In this document: one piece after another, positions 1 to 7,778 of the stretch
Position numbering within the stretch: the stretch's first letter is position 1
Layout of the letters: each line of letters begins with the position of its first letter
Assembly: GCF_000718555.1 (NCBI RefSeq)
Contig: NZ_JOAN01000001.1
Span: forward strand, 372,001-436,000
From: Micromonospora chokoriensis
GTDB lineage: Bacteria; Actinomycetota; Actinomycetes; Mycobacteriales; Micromonosporaceae
Length of the DNA: 64,000 nucleotides
Reading direction: 5' to 3'
The notes under the pieces: generated by a model
Databases searched by the model: none
Told to the model about the DNA's origin: nothing
What the model saw: the letters and a program-made list of their open reading frames with translations, nothing else
Program-made: the position numbers and the translations under genes

Positions 1-62
1 TCGGGATCAACTGTCACCAACGACAACTCGCCGAGACCGGCGATCTTCTCCTGGTAGGTCAT
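1..62 (-). CDS. N-terminal fragment of a protein divergent from the siderophore operon
   Basis: Only the first 20 codons of this leftward gene are in the window. They read MTYQEKIAGLGELSLVTVDP and begin at an ATG on the minus strand. The gene shares its upstream region, and the iron box in it, with the siderophore operon running the other way. The start resembles the leading strand of acyltransferases that accompany siderophore synthetases, but 20 residues are too few to name a family. Iron regulation is inferred from the shared promoter region. Confidence 0.5.
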   Translation of the reverse strand, partial: MTYQEKIAGLGELSLVTVDP

Positions 63-96
63 CGGGCGCTGTCCTCTGTTCCATCCGGGGCGTAGG

Positions 97-115
97 TTAG
101 GTTAACCTCCCCTAA
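97..115. promoter_or_regulatory. Iron box (IdeR/DmdR-type operator)
   Basis: TTAGGTTAACCTCCCCTAA matches the actinobacterial iron-box consensus TTAGGTTAGGCTAACCTAA at 15 of 19 positions, with both TTAGG/CCTAA ends intact. A second overlapping half-site (TAGGTTAGG) starts at 93. It lies 28 bases before the GTG of the siderophore-interacting protein and 34 bases from the divergent gene, so one iron-loaded repressor could shut off both. Repression by an IdeR/DmdR1 homologue when iron is plentiful is inferred. Confidence 0.85.
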
Positions 116-143
116 CCAAGGATGACCTTACCTGGAGGGGTGC

Positions 144-854
144 GTGAAACGGAACTGGGAGGCCCTGGTCCTCAAGGCCATGGGAGGCCGGGACTTTCGG
201 TTGACCGTGCTGAGCACCGAGTCAATCGACGGGCACTACCAGCGGCTCCTCCTGGACGGGGGCGGTCTGCTGGAGACGTGCGGGGTGCACCCCACGATGT
301 GGATCCGGCTGTGGTTCGACAACGACGGCCGGGCCCACCAGCGCGCGTACACGCTTGTGGATCCAGACCCGGCCACCGGCCGCTTCACCCTCGAATTCGC
401 CATCCACGACGGCTGTGCCGCCCGCTGGGCCACCGCGGCCAAGGTTGGCGACACCATCAGCGCGACGGTTCAGGGCAGCGCGTTCGAGCTGCCCGACCCC
501 GCGCCGGAGCACCTCTACCTCGTCGGCGACGCGGCCTCCCTGCCCGCGGTGAACAGCCTGCTCGACGCCGGGGCCGACATTCCGGCGACGGTCTGGCTGG
601 AGTTCGCCCACGAGGGCGAGAAGGCACTCGCACTGCGGGCCCGTGCGCACCACGACGTCACCTGGGTGCCGCGCCGCGACGCGGGTCAACACCTCGTCGA
701 CACGGTCTGCGCCGCCCTGCCAACCAGCGGCTCGGGCCACTACTGGGTGGCCTGCGAGGCGGCCACCACCCGGGGCATCACCCGACACCTCCGAAAGACG
801 CTTGGCGTCGACAAGGACCGGTTGACCTCCCTCGGCTACTGGAAAGCGGCATGA
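144..854 (+). CDS. Siderophore-interacting protein, FAD-dependent ferric-siderophore reductase
   Basis: A 236-residue cytoplasmic flavoprotein expected to reduce imported ferric siderophore with NAD(P)H and so release iron. The N-terminal barrel carries the flavin motif R-A-Y-T at residues 67-70, and the C-terminal nucleotide domain contains GDAASLPA at 128-135, both typical of the ViuB/SIP family and of its usual length. The GTG start is chosen because GGAGGGG lies 4-11 bases upstream. It is the first gene after the iron box and overlaps the next gene by four bases (ATGA), so it should be translated together with the transporter. The family is clear; the substrate is inferred to be the product of the downstream synthetases. 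Confidence 0.88.
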   Translation: MKRNWEALVLKAMGGRDFRLTVLSTESIDGHYQRLLLDGGGLLETCGVHPTMWIRLWFDNDGRAHQRAYTLVDPDPATGRFTLEFAIHDGCAARWATAAKVGDTISATVQGSAFELPDPAPEHLYLVGDAASLPAVNSLLDAGADIPATVWLEFAHEGEKALALRARAHHDVTWVPRRDAGQHLVDTVCAALPTSGSGHYWVACEAATTRGITRHLRKTLGVDKDRLTSLGYWKAA

Positions 855-2110
855 AGGGCCGGCTCGGCACCCTGACGGCGCTGTACGTCACCCAGTACCT
901 CGGCGTCGGCTTCATCACCGTCGGGCTCACCGCCATCCTGCGCGACGGCGGCACCTCGCTGGACACGCTGGCGCTGTTGCAGATCGTCGGCCTGATCTGG
1001 CCCATCAAGTTCCTCTGGGCGCCGATCCTCGACCGGTACGGCTCCCGACATCGTGGCCACTACCGCTCCTGGTTGCTCGTGCTCCAGAGCGCCCTGGTGC
1101 TGGCCCTGCTGGCGCTGCTGCCCTTCTCCAGCCCGGCCGACGCGCTCGGCCCGATCATCGCGATCTGCGCCGCGTACGTGTTCTTCTCGGCCACTCAGGA
1201 CATCGCCGTGGACGCCGTCGCCGTCCGAATGCTCGCCGAATCGGCCCGGGGGACCGGCAACGGCATCCAGGTCGCGGCGAGCTACCTCGGCAACCTGCTC
1301 GGCGGCGGAGCCTGCGTCCTGGTCTACGACCAGTTCGGCTGGGTGCCGGCGATCGGCCTGCTGGCCGCGATGACGGCGGTCGGCCTGCTCGTGGTGTGGC
1401 GGTTCCGGGAGCCTCCCCGTACCGATCGGGTGGAACGGGTCGGTGCGGCCTACCGGGCGCTGCTGTCGGTGTTCGGCCAGCCGGGGTGCCGGTGGTGGAC
1501 GTTCGGCGTGGTGCCGCTGGTCTACGTCGGCGCGGGGATGGCGTACGCCCTGGTGACTCCGGCTCTGGTCGACGCCGGCTGGTCGTTGGGCCGGATCGGC
1601 GTCGTCACGGGCGTGGTGACCAGCGCGCCGGCCATCGTGGCGGGCCTGGTCGCGGGGCTCGGGATCGGGCGGTTCGGGCGTAGCGGCGTGCTCGTGGTCG
1701 GCGGCGTCGCCCTCACGGTGTCGACGCTGCTACTGCTGCCGCTGATGAACGGGCGTGCGCCGCTGGGTGCGACGGTCGCCGCGCTCTGCCTCTTCATGGT
1801 GGCCTACACCGTGGCCAACGTCGTGCTCTACACGGTCAACATGGACTACTCGCGGCCCGACACCGGCGGCACCGACTTCACCGTCCTGTCGTCGTTCGGC
1901 CTGGTCTGCTCGTTCGTGGCGGCGTCCATCGGTCTCGCGGCGGCCGACCGGGTCGGCTACCCGGCGGTCGCCATCGCGGCCATCGTGCTGGTGGCCGCAG
2001 GTGTCGTCCTCGGCCTCGCCCACCAGCGGCGATTCCCGCACCGGCCCGGCCCCGTCGCCGGCCCGACGGCGGAGCAGCCCGCGGTGGACGGTGTGCGGGC
2101 GGTGGCGTGA
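851..2110 (+). CDS. MFS transporter, RhtX/FptX-like siderophore transporter
   Basis: A 419-residue integral membrane protein with about twelve hydrophobic segments. The stretch IWPIKFLWAPILDR followed by a basic loop resembles the segment 2-3 loop of the RhtX/FptX and AmpG group, which imports siderophores or muropeptides through the inner membrane. Translation is taken from the ATG that overlaps the stop of the reductase gene; the same frame stays open far upstream, but that part lies inside the reductase gene and has no transporter-like character. Next to a siderophore reductase an import role is likely. In vibrioferrin loci the equivalent MFS gene (pvsC) is an exporter, so direction cannot be settled from sequence. 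Confidence 0.82.
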   Translation: MKGRLGTLTALYVTQYLGVGFITVGLTAILRDGGTSLDTLALLQIVGLIWPIKFLWAPILDRYGSRHRGHYRSWLLVLQSALVLALLALLPFSSPADALGPIIAICAAYVFFSATQDIAVDAVAVRMLAESARGTGNGIQVAASYLGNLLGGGACVLVYDQFGWVPAIGLLAAMTAVGLLVVWRFREPPRTDRVERVGAAYRALLSVFGQPGCRWWTFGVVPLVYVGAGMAYALVTPALVDAGWSLGRIGVVTGVVTSAPAIVAGLVAGLGIGRFGRSGVLVVGGVALTVSTLLLLPLMNGRAPLGATVAALCLFMVAYTVANVVLYTVNMDYSRPDTGGTDFTVLSSFGLVCSFVAASIGLAAADRVGYPAVAIAAIVLVAAGVVLGLAHQRRFPHRPGPVAGPTAEQPAVDGVRAVA

Positions 2111-3282
2111 CCGCTGGGCTCTACCTGACCGCGCTCAACCCGACCGACGCCGTCCTGGAGGGGTTCCTTCCGGCGGCGGCGTCGCTCGGGCTGCCGGTCA
2201 CCGTGCTGACCGACCGGCCCGAGCAATGGCCGGCGGACGTGCCGGTGGCGCGCTGCGCGGTCCGCAACGCGGCCGCTGTGGTGGCGGCGACGGCACCGAA
2301 CCGGCCGGTGGCGCTACTGTCCAATAGCGACCACCTCCAGGAGGCCACCGCGATCGCCGCCCGAAAGCTCGGTCTGCCCGGCAAGGACCCGGACGCCGCC
2401 CGTCTCTGCAAGGACAAGGCCGCTGCCCGCCGGGCGATCGCGGCTGCGGGCCTCGATCTGGTACGCACCGTCACCGTCGACCCCGGCGCCGCGCTCCAGG
2501 TGCACGCCGGGATGTTTCCGGCGGTGGTCAAACCCCGCGAGGGGGTGGCCAGTGAGGACGCGTACCTGGTGGTCGACCAGGCCGAGCTGGTCGCCCGGGT
2601 CGCCGAGATCAGAGGCCGGCGGCCGGACGTGGCCCTGGTGGTCGAGGAGTATCTCGACGGGGAGTTGCGGACCTTCGAGACCCTCGGCGACGGCGCGGAT
2701 CTCGCCTCCCTCGGCGGGTGGCGCACCCGTCTCGGCCCGCCACCGACCTTCACCGAGGAGAGCCTGGCCTGGTCACCGCCGACCGAGCAGACGAGCACCC
2801 AGCTGCGAGCACGGCTCGACGCGCTCGGGGTCGGCTTCGGTGCCTGCCACACCGAGTACGTCGTCTCCGACGGCCGGGTCCGGCTCATCGAGGTGAACTA
2901 CCGTCTGATCGGCGACCGGATGGATCTGATCCTCGCCGAGCTGTTCGGTGTGCCGTTGTTCGAGCACGTCATCCGGCTGTACCTCGGTGAACCGCTGGCC
3001 GCCCTCGGCCTGCCCGCCGCCGTCGACAGGTACGCCCAGGTCGAGTATGTCTGCGCGGACCGCTCCGGCCGTCTCGTCGCCGCACCGGGCCGGCTGGACA
3101 CCACCCACGGCGATGTGCGGCTGGGCTGCCATCCGCTGCGCGAGCTGGGCCGCACCGCCGAGCACACCGGCACGAACCGCGACTACCTCGCCGTGCTGCA
3201 CGCCATCGGCCCCGACGAGGGCAGCGTCCGGCAGTCGCTGGCCGCCCTCCGCAGCGACCTCCAGTGGACCATCGTCGAGTGA
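2107..3282 (+). CDS. ATP-grasp ligase of the siderophore operon (PvsA-like role)
   Basis: A 391-residue ATP-grasp enzyme, expected to join a carboxylate to an amine through an acyl-phosphate. Visible features are KDKAAARRAIAAAG before the central domain, the ATP-binding lysine in FPAVVKPREG, the adenine-contact stretch VVEEYLDGEL and the metal-binding RLIEVNYRLIGDR near the end of the grasp fold. The GTG start overlaps the transporter stop (GTGA). Vibrioferrin operons carry one ATP-grasp gene (pvsA) with two NIS synthetases and a decarboxylase, the same combination as here; the function is inferred from that parallel. The true substrates are unknown. Confidence 0.8.
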   Translation: MTAGLYLTALNPTDAVLEGFLPAAASLGLPVTVLTDRPEQWPADVPVARCAVRNAAAVVAATAPNRPVALLSNSDHLQEATAIAARKLGLPGKDPDAARLCKDKAAARRAIAAAGLDLVRTVTVDPGAALQVHAGMFPAVVKPREGVASEDAYLVVDQAELVARVAEIRGRRPDVALVVEEYLDGELRTFETLGDGADLASLGGWRTRLGPPPTFTEESLAWSPPTEQTSTQLRARLDALGVGFGACHTEYVVSDGRVRLIEVNYRLIGDRMDLILAELFGVPLFEHVIRLYLGEPLAALGLPAAVDRYAQVEYVCADRSGRLVAAPGRLDTTHGDVRLGCHPLRELGRTAEHTGTNRDYLAVLHAIGPDEGSVRQSLAALRSDLQWTIVE

Positions 3283-4907
3283 GCGACGACTGCGAGCGGG
3301 AGGTCTTCACCCGGGTGCTCGACGCTCTGCTGCGCGAGGATCATCTCGGTCTGCTCAGCACCGGGCGAGCGGACGGGCCCGACTGGTGGCAGTCGCCGCA
3401 CCCCGCTGGCCTGCTGCGCATTCCGGTCCGGGCGGACGGGTTCCAGCAGGCCCTGTGCAGCGCCGCGCCGATGGTCCTGCTGGTGGTCGGCGTCGGCGAC
3501 CCACAGCGTACGGAGACGGTGGACGGGCTGTTGACGCTGCTCGCGCCGCACGACAACGCCGAGGCGGAGGCCGGTTGGCGGGACTTCGCCGCCGAGTGCC
3601 GCGCCGACCTGCGGGCCCGGCGGCTCGCCGCCCGCAACCGCCCACGGGTGCTCACCGAGGTGGCGGCCGAGCGCGCGAGCACCCCGACCGGCCTGCCGGC
3701 GGCGCTCCTGGACGACGTGCTCGCCGCTCACCACGGCCACCCCGTCTACCCCACCGACCGGTGCCGGCACGGTCTGCGCGACGACGAACTGCTCAGGTAC
3801 GCCCCGGAGCACGCCCCACGTTTCGCGCTGCGCTGGTACGCCGCCCCCGCCGAGGACGTCCGGCTCGCGGGTGAACTTCCGTCGTGGTGGCCCCGCGCAC
3901 CGCGACCGGACCAACTGTTGCTGCCGGCGCATCCGATCACCGTGGCACGCCATGCGCTTCCGGTGGCCGACCTGCCGGTGACCCCGGTACGGCCCACCCT
4001 CTCCATGCGGACGGTGGCGCTCGATCACGACCCGTACCTGCATCTCAAGCTGCCACTACCGACCGCGAGCCTCGGCGTGCGCAACCGGCGCACGCTGCAA
4101 CCGGGCTCGCTCGCCGACGGCGCGGCGGTCGCCGCCCTGCTCGACCGGATCGCCACCGCCGAACCCGCCTTCGCCGGCCGGATCCGGCACGCCGACGAGG
4201 GCACCTGGGCGCACGTCGACGGCGACGAGCGGCGCGGCTTCCTGCTGCGCCGGTTTCCGCGCGACCTGGCCGGAGTCCAGGTGGTGCCGGTCGCGGCCCT
4301 CGCTGCCGTCGACCCGGTGGCGGGCACGGTCCTGGAACGGATCAGCCCGCGGCGTCCCGTCGCGCTGCTGGAGTCCTACCTGGACCTGCTGCTCGACTGG
4401 CACGTCTTCCTCTGGCTACGCCACGGGATCGCGCTGGAGGCGCACCCGCAGAACATCCACCTGCTGGTGCACCCGGACGGCGCGGTCGGCCTGCTCTACA
4501 AGGACAACGACGGCGCTCGGCTCGACGCCCGGCACGACGGCCCGAGCGGGCTCGCCCTGCACGACGACCGGATGTGGGCGCGCGACCCGCAGGAGCTGGC
4601 CGACGTGTTCATCACCATCACCCTGCACCTGGCAGCGGCCGCACCCCTGGTCGCGCTGGCCTCCCGAGGGCTGCCCGTGCCGTCGCCCGCCGAAGCGCTG
4701 ACGCCCCGGCTCGCCGCCGCTCGGGATCGGTGGGGCGACGGGCCGCTGGCGCGAACCTTCACCGAGCAGGTCCTGCGCACCGCCCACCTGCCCATCAAGG
4801 CCATGCTCACCGCTGGCACCCTGCTGCCAAAACAGCGGCTGGGCTGCGCCGACATCAACAAGTACTACCTGCGCACCGGCCCGAACTACCTGCGGGAGAC
4901 ACGATGA
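3279..4907 (+). CDS. IucA/IucC family NIS siderophore synthetase, first copy
   Basis: A 542-residue NRPS-independent siderophore synthetase that adenylates a carboxylic acid (citrate or a dicarboxylate) and couples it to an amine or alcohol. Family motifs are GHPVYPTDRCRHG near residue 153, PTLSMRT, the catalytic EAHPQN near 387 and YKDNDGARLD shortly after. The GTG overlapping the preceding stop is preferred to an ATG five codons earlier because it keeps the coupled-stop pattern of the whole operon. The N-terminal part is somewhat shorter than in many family members. It is only distantly similar to its neighbour, so the two probably catalyse successive, different condensations. Confidence 0.88.
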   Translation: MSDDCEREVFTRVLDALLREDHLGLLSTGRADGPDWWQSPHPAGLLRIPVRADGFQQALCSAAPMVLLVVGVGDPQRTETVDGLLTLLAPHDNAEAEAGWRDFAAECRADLRARRLAARNRPRVLTEVAAERASTPTGLPAALLDDVLAAHHGHPVYPTDRCRHGLRDDELLRYAPEHAPRFALRWYAAPAEDVRLAGELPSWWPRAPRPDQLLLPAHPITVARHALPVADLPVTPVRPTLSMRTVALDHDPYLHLKLPLPTASLGVRNRRTLQPGSLADGAAVAALLDRIATAEPAFAGRIRHADEGTWAHVDGDERRGFLLRRFPRDLAGVQVVPVAALAAVDPVAGTVLERISPRRPVALLESYLDLLLDWHVFLWLRHGIALEAHPQNIHLLVHPDGAVGLLYKDNDGARLDARHDGPSGLALHDDRMWARDPQELADVFITITLHLAAAAPLVALASRGLPVPSPAEALTPRLAAARDRWGDGPLARTFTEQVLRTAHLPIKAMLTAGTLLPKQRLGCADINKYYLRTGPNYLRETR

Positions 4908-6502
4908 CGAGCGCGCAGTTGCGCTCCCGGCCGGCCACCAACCCCGGTCAGCTCGCCGACCTGGCCGCCGCCCACGCCGTCTTCGGCTGCCTGCTGCGTG
5001 AGCTGGCCCCGCCGAACGGCACCCCGAGCGTTGTCGACGGCACCGCGCGCCTGCTGCTGCGGCACCTCGACGTCGCCCTGCGCTGCGAGGTCGGGCGGGC
5101 CTCGCCGCTCGGCGCGCACCGCTACACCGGCCCGGTGCAACGGATGACCGACGGCGGGCGGTGGGAAGACCTGGACGCGGACGGGCTGGCCGCTCTGGTC
5201 GCGACCGAACTCACCACAGGCACCGGCCTGGTGAACGACGAGTTCGTCGAGCAGGTCCGGGCCAGCCGGGACACCGTGGCCCGGCTGCTGGCCGACCGAC
5301 CTGCCGAGGATCCGAGCCCCACCGGTGAGCCGGCCATCGACGCGTACGTGGACTCCGAGCAGTCGCTGGTCTTCGGGCACCCACACCACCCCACCCCGAA
5401 GTGGCGCAGCGGTGACCCGGGCAGCTGGCGGGCGTACGCGCCGGAGCTGCGCACCGCGTTCCGGCTGCACTGGCTCGCCGTACCGGACGACCTGATCGCC
5501 GACGCCGGGCCGTTCGATCCGCTGGTGTCCGCCCTCGACCCGCCGCGGCCCCCGGCCGGGCACCGCGTCCTGCCGGTGCACCCCTGGCAGCTGTCGCTGA
5601 TCCCGCCGACGCACCCACGGCTGCGCGTCCTGGGGGCGGCCGGTGTGCCGGTCCGGCCGACGGCGAGCGTCCGCACCCTCTACGCCCCCGAGGCCGACCT
5701 GTTCGTCAAGGCCAGCCTGCACGTACGGATCACCAACTGCCTGCGCAAGAACGCCCGCTACGAACTCACCGGCGCGGTGGCGTTGACCGACCTGCTGGCC
5801 CGGGTGCCGATGCCGGACGGGGTCGGGCTGCTCGCCGAGCCCGCGTACCGCACGGTCGACGTCCCCGGGCCGGATGAGGCGTACGGGACGATCCTGCGCA
5901 GTGGTCTGCGCCCGCACCTGCGTCCCGGGGACACCCCGGTGCTGGCTGCCGCGCTGGCCGCCGCGCCGCTTATCACACCGGACCCGGTGGCCTGGTGGCG
6001 GGCGTACGTCGGGCTGCTGGTGCCGGCGGTGCTGGGCAGCTGGCTCAGCCACGGCGTCGTACACGAGGCGCACCTGCAGAACGTGGTCGTCGTGCTCGAC
6101 CGGGACCGTCGTCCGGTACGCATGCTGCTGCGCGACCTGGAGGGGGTGAAGCTGGACGCCGATCGGTGGAGCGCCTGGCCGGACGGCGTTCCGGCGCAGG
6201 TCCGCTATGGTCCCGGGGCCGCATACCGCCGGGTCGTCTACTGCCTGTTCGTCAACCACCTCGGTGGCATCAGCGGAGCCCTCGCCGACGCACTGCCGGG
6301 GATCGAACGGCGGTTGTGGCAGGAGCTGCGGGCCGTCGTCGAGGCGGTGGCCGCCGACCTCGGTGAGCCACCTGAGCTGCGTGCGCTGCTACGCGGAGAG
6401 CCGCTGCTGGCCAAGGCGAACCTGCTGGTCCGGTGGCGGCGCGACGCCGACCGGGCGGCACCGTTCGTGTCGGTGCCGAACCCGATGGGTGGCCCACGGT
6501 GA
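4904..6502 (+). CDS. IucA/IucC family NIS siderophore synthetase, second copy
   Basis: A 532-residue synthetase with the full family signature: GHPHHPTPKWRSG near residue 158, PTASVRTLY, the strongly conserved KASLHVRITNCLRKNARYE region, EAHLQN near 388, LLRDLEGVKLD and the late FVNHLGG. The ITN..RKN stretch is better preserved here than in the upstream copy and recalls AcsD/AlcC-type enzymes, which activate citrate. Its ATG overlaps the upstream stop and its own stop overlaps the decarboxylase start, so it is the fifth of six coupled genes. Order of action and substrates are not evident from sequence. Confidence 0.9.
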   Translation: MTSAQLRSRPATNPGQLADLAAAHAVFGCLLRELAPPNGTPSVVDGTARLLLRHLDVALRCEVGRASPLGAHRYTGPVQRMTDGGRWEDLDADGLAALVATELTTGTGLVNDEFVEQVRASRDTVARLLADRPAEDPSPTGEPAIDAYVDSEQSLVFGHPHHPTPKWRSGDPGSWRAYAPELRTAFRLHWLAVPDDLIADAGPFDPLVSALDPPRPPAGHRVLPVHPWQLSLIPPTHPRLRVLGAAGVPVRPTASVRTLYAPEADLFVKASLHVRITNCLRKNARYELTGAVALTDLLARVPMPDGVGLLAEPAYRTVDVPGPDEAYGTILRSGLRPHLRPGDTPVLAAALAAAPLITPDPVAWWRAYVGLLVPAVLGSWLSHGVVHEAHLQNVVVVLDRDRRPVRMLLRDLEGVKLDADRWSAWPDGVPAQVRYGPGAAYRRVVYCLFVNHLGGISGALADALPGIERRLWQELRAVVEAVAADLGEPPELRALLRGEPLLAKANLLVRWRRDADRAAPFVSVPNPMGGPR

Positions 6503-7644
6503 CCCGACCGGTCTACGTCCACGATCTCGATGCGCTGGCCGGGCAGGCCCGAGCCATCCGGGCGGCGCTGCCCCGGCCGGTCGAGCTGCTCTACGCGGTC
6601 AAGGCCAACCCGGACCCGGGGGTGCTGCGAACCCTCGCCCCGATCGTCGACGGGTTCGAGGCCGCGAGCCGAGGCGAGCTGCGCAGGCTGGACGAGGTGC
6701 TGCCGGGACAGGCGCCGGCCGCGTACGCCGGGCCGGGCAAGACCGACGCGGACCTCGCCGCCGCCCTCGCCGCCGGGGTGCGCCGCATCCACGTCGAGTC
6801 GCCATGCGAGCTTGCCCGACTCGGCGCGTTGGCCACCGCCGCCGGTAGGTCGGCCCAGGTGCTGCTGCGCGTGAACCTGCCGGTCGACGCACCGGGCGCG
6901 AGCCTGGTCATGGGCGGTGGACCCAGCCCGTTCGGCATGGACCCGGCCGACGCGGTCGCGTGCGCCCGCCGCCCGCCCGCCGGCATCGACATACGCGGAA
7001 TCCACGCCCACCTGGCCAGTGGGCTGGACGCACCGCTCGCCGCGACGGTCGCCGCCGGCGTGGTCCGCTGGGCGGTCGCCGCCCTCGACGCCGCCGAGGT
7101 CGACGTCGGCGGCGGCATGACCGTCGACTACACCGACCCGGCGGCGCGATTCGACTGGGAGGGCTACGGCCGGGCACTTGCGGGCGTCCTCGACCGGCAC
7201 CCGGGAGTGCGGCTGCGCATCGAGCCGGGCCGGTCGGTCACCGCCCACTGCGGGGCGTACCTCACCGAGGTCATCGACGTGAAGCGCTCCTACGGCGAGT
7301 GGTTCGTGGTGGTGGCCGGCGGAACGCACCACCTGCGGACGCCGGCGGCGAAGGGGCACGCGCAGCCCTTCACCGTGTACCGGCGGCGCGGCGCAGCCGG
7401 CCCCCGTACCGACGGCGGGCCGGTCACCGTGGTCGGGCAGCTCTGCACCCCGAAGGACGTGCTGTCCTTCTCGGCCACCGCCGGGCCGATCGGCGTGGGT
7501 GACGTGCTGGCCTTCGCCATGGCCGGGGCGTACGCCTGGAACATCAGCCACCGCGACTTTCTGCTGCACGAGCCGCCGCTGTTCCGCACCGGTGATCCGG
7601 AAGAGGTGGCCGCCGAATGGGCGGACCGGGAGCTGCGGCCCTGA
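6499..7644 (+). CDS. PLP-dependent decarboxylase, alanine-racemase fold (PvsE/AcsE-like)
   Basis: A 381-residue fold-type III PLP enzyme of the diaminopimelate/ornithine decarboxylase group. Lys35 in LLYAVKANPDPG is the expected Schiff-base lysine; DVGGGMTVDY and EPGRSVTAHCGAY bind the cofactor phosphate, and LCTPKD holds the catalytic cysteine and substrate-contact aspartate. In NIS loci this family makes the amine building block, for example ethanolamine units from a serine conjugate in vibrioferrin. It closes the operon; no strong hairpin follows, and the next gene has its own ribosome site 134 bases on. Confidence 0.87.
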   Translation: MTRPVYVHDLDALAGQARAIRAALPRPVELLYAVKANPDPGVLRTLAPIVDGFEAASRGELRRLDEVLPGQAPAAYAGPGKTDADLAAALAAGVRRIHVESPCELARLGALATAAGRSAQVLLRVNLPVDAPGASLVMGGGPSPFGMDPADAVACARRPPAGIDIRGIHAHLASGLDAPLAATVAAGVVRWAVAALDAAEVDVGGGMTVDYTDPAARFDWEGYGRALAGVLDRHPGVRLRIEPGRSVTAHCGAYLTEVIDVKRSYGEWFVVVAGGTHHLRTPAAKGHAQPFTVYRRRGAAGPRTDGGPVTVVGQLCTPKDVLSFSATAGPIGVGDVLAFAMAGAYAWNISHRDFLLHEPPLFRTGDPEEVAAEWADRELRP

Positions 7645-7778
7645 ATCTCGTTGCAAAAGCGTGGCATTCACCGAGGCATTCCATGCAGGACAGTCGACGG
7701 AAAATTGCTGTCGCTCGTCGTTACGATGACGCAGAACGGAGTCGATCAAGGCGCCGTCAAGTGGAGGTAACTGTTCAC

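Noticed and set aside
122..850. Long open frame in phase with the MFS transporter, starting at 122
   Set aside because: It lies across the siderophore-interacting protein gene in another frame, is rich in Arg/Pro/Gly and has no membrane character; the transporter begins at 851.
3884..4903. Open extension upstream of the second NIS synthetase
   Set aside because: It overlaps the first synthetase in another frame and has out-of-frame Arg/Pro-rich composition; the coupled ATG at 4904 fits the operon.
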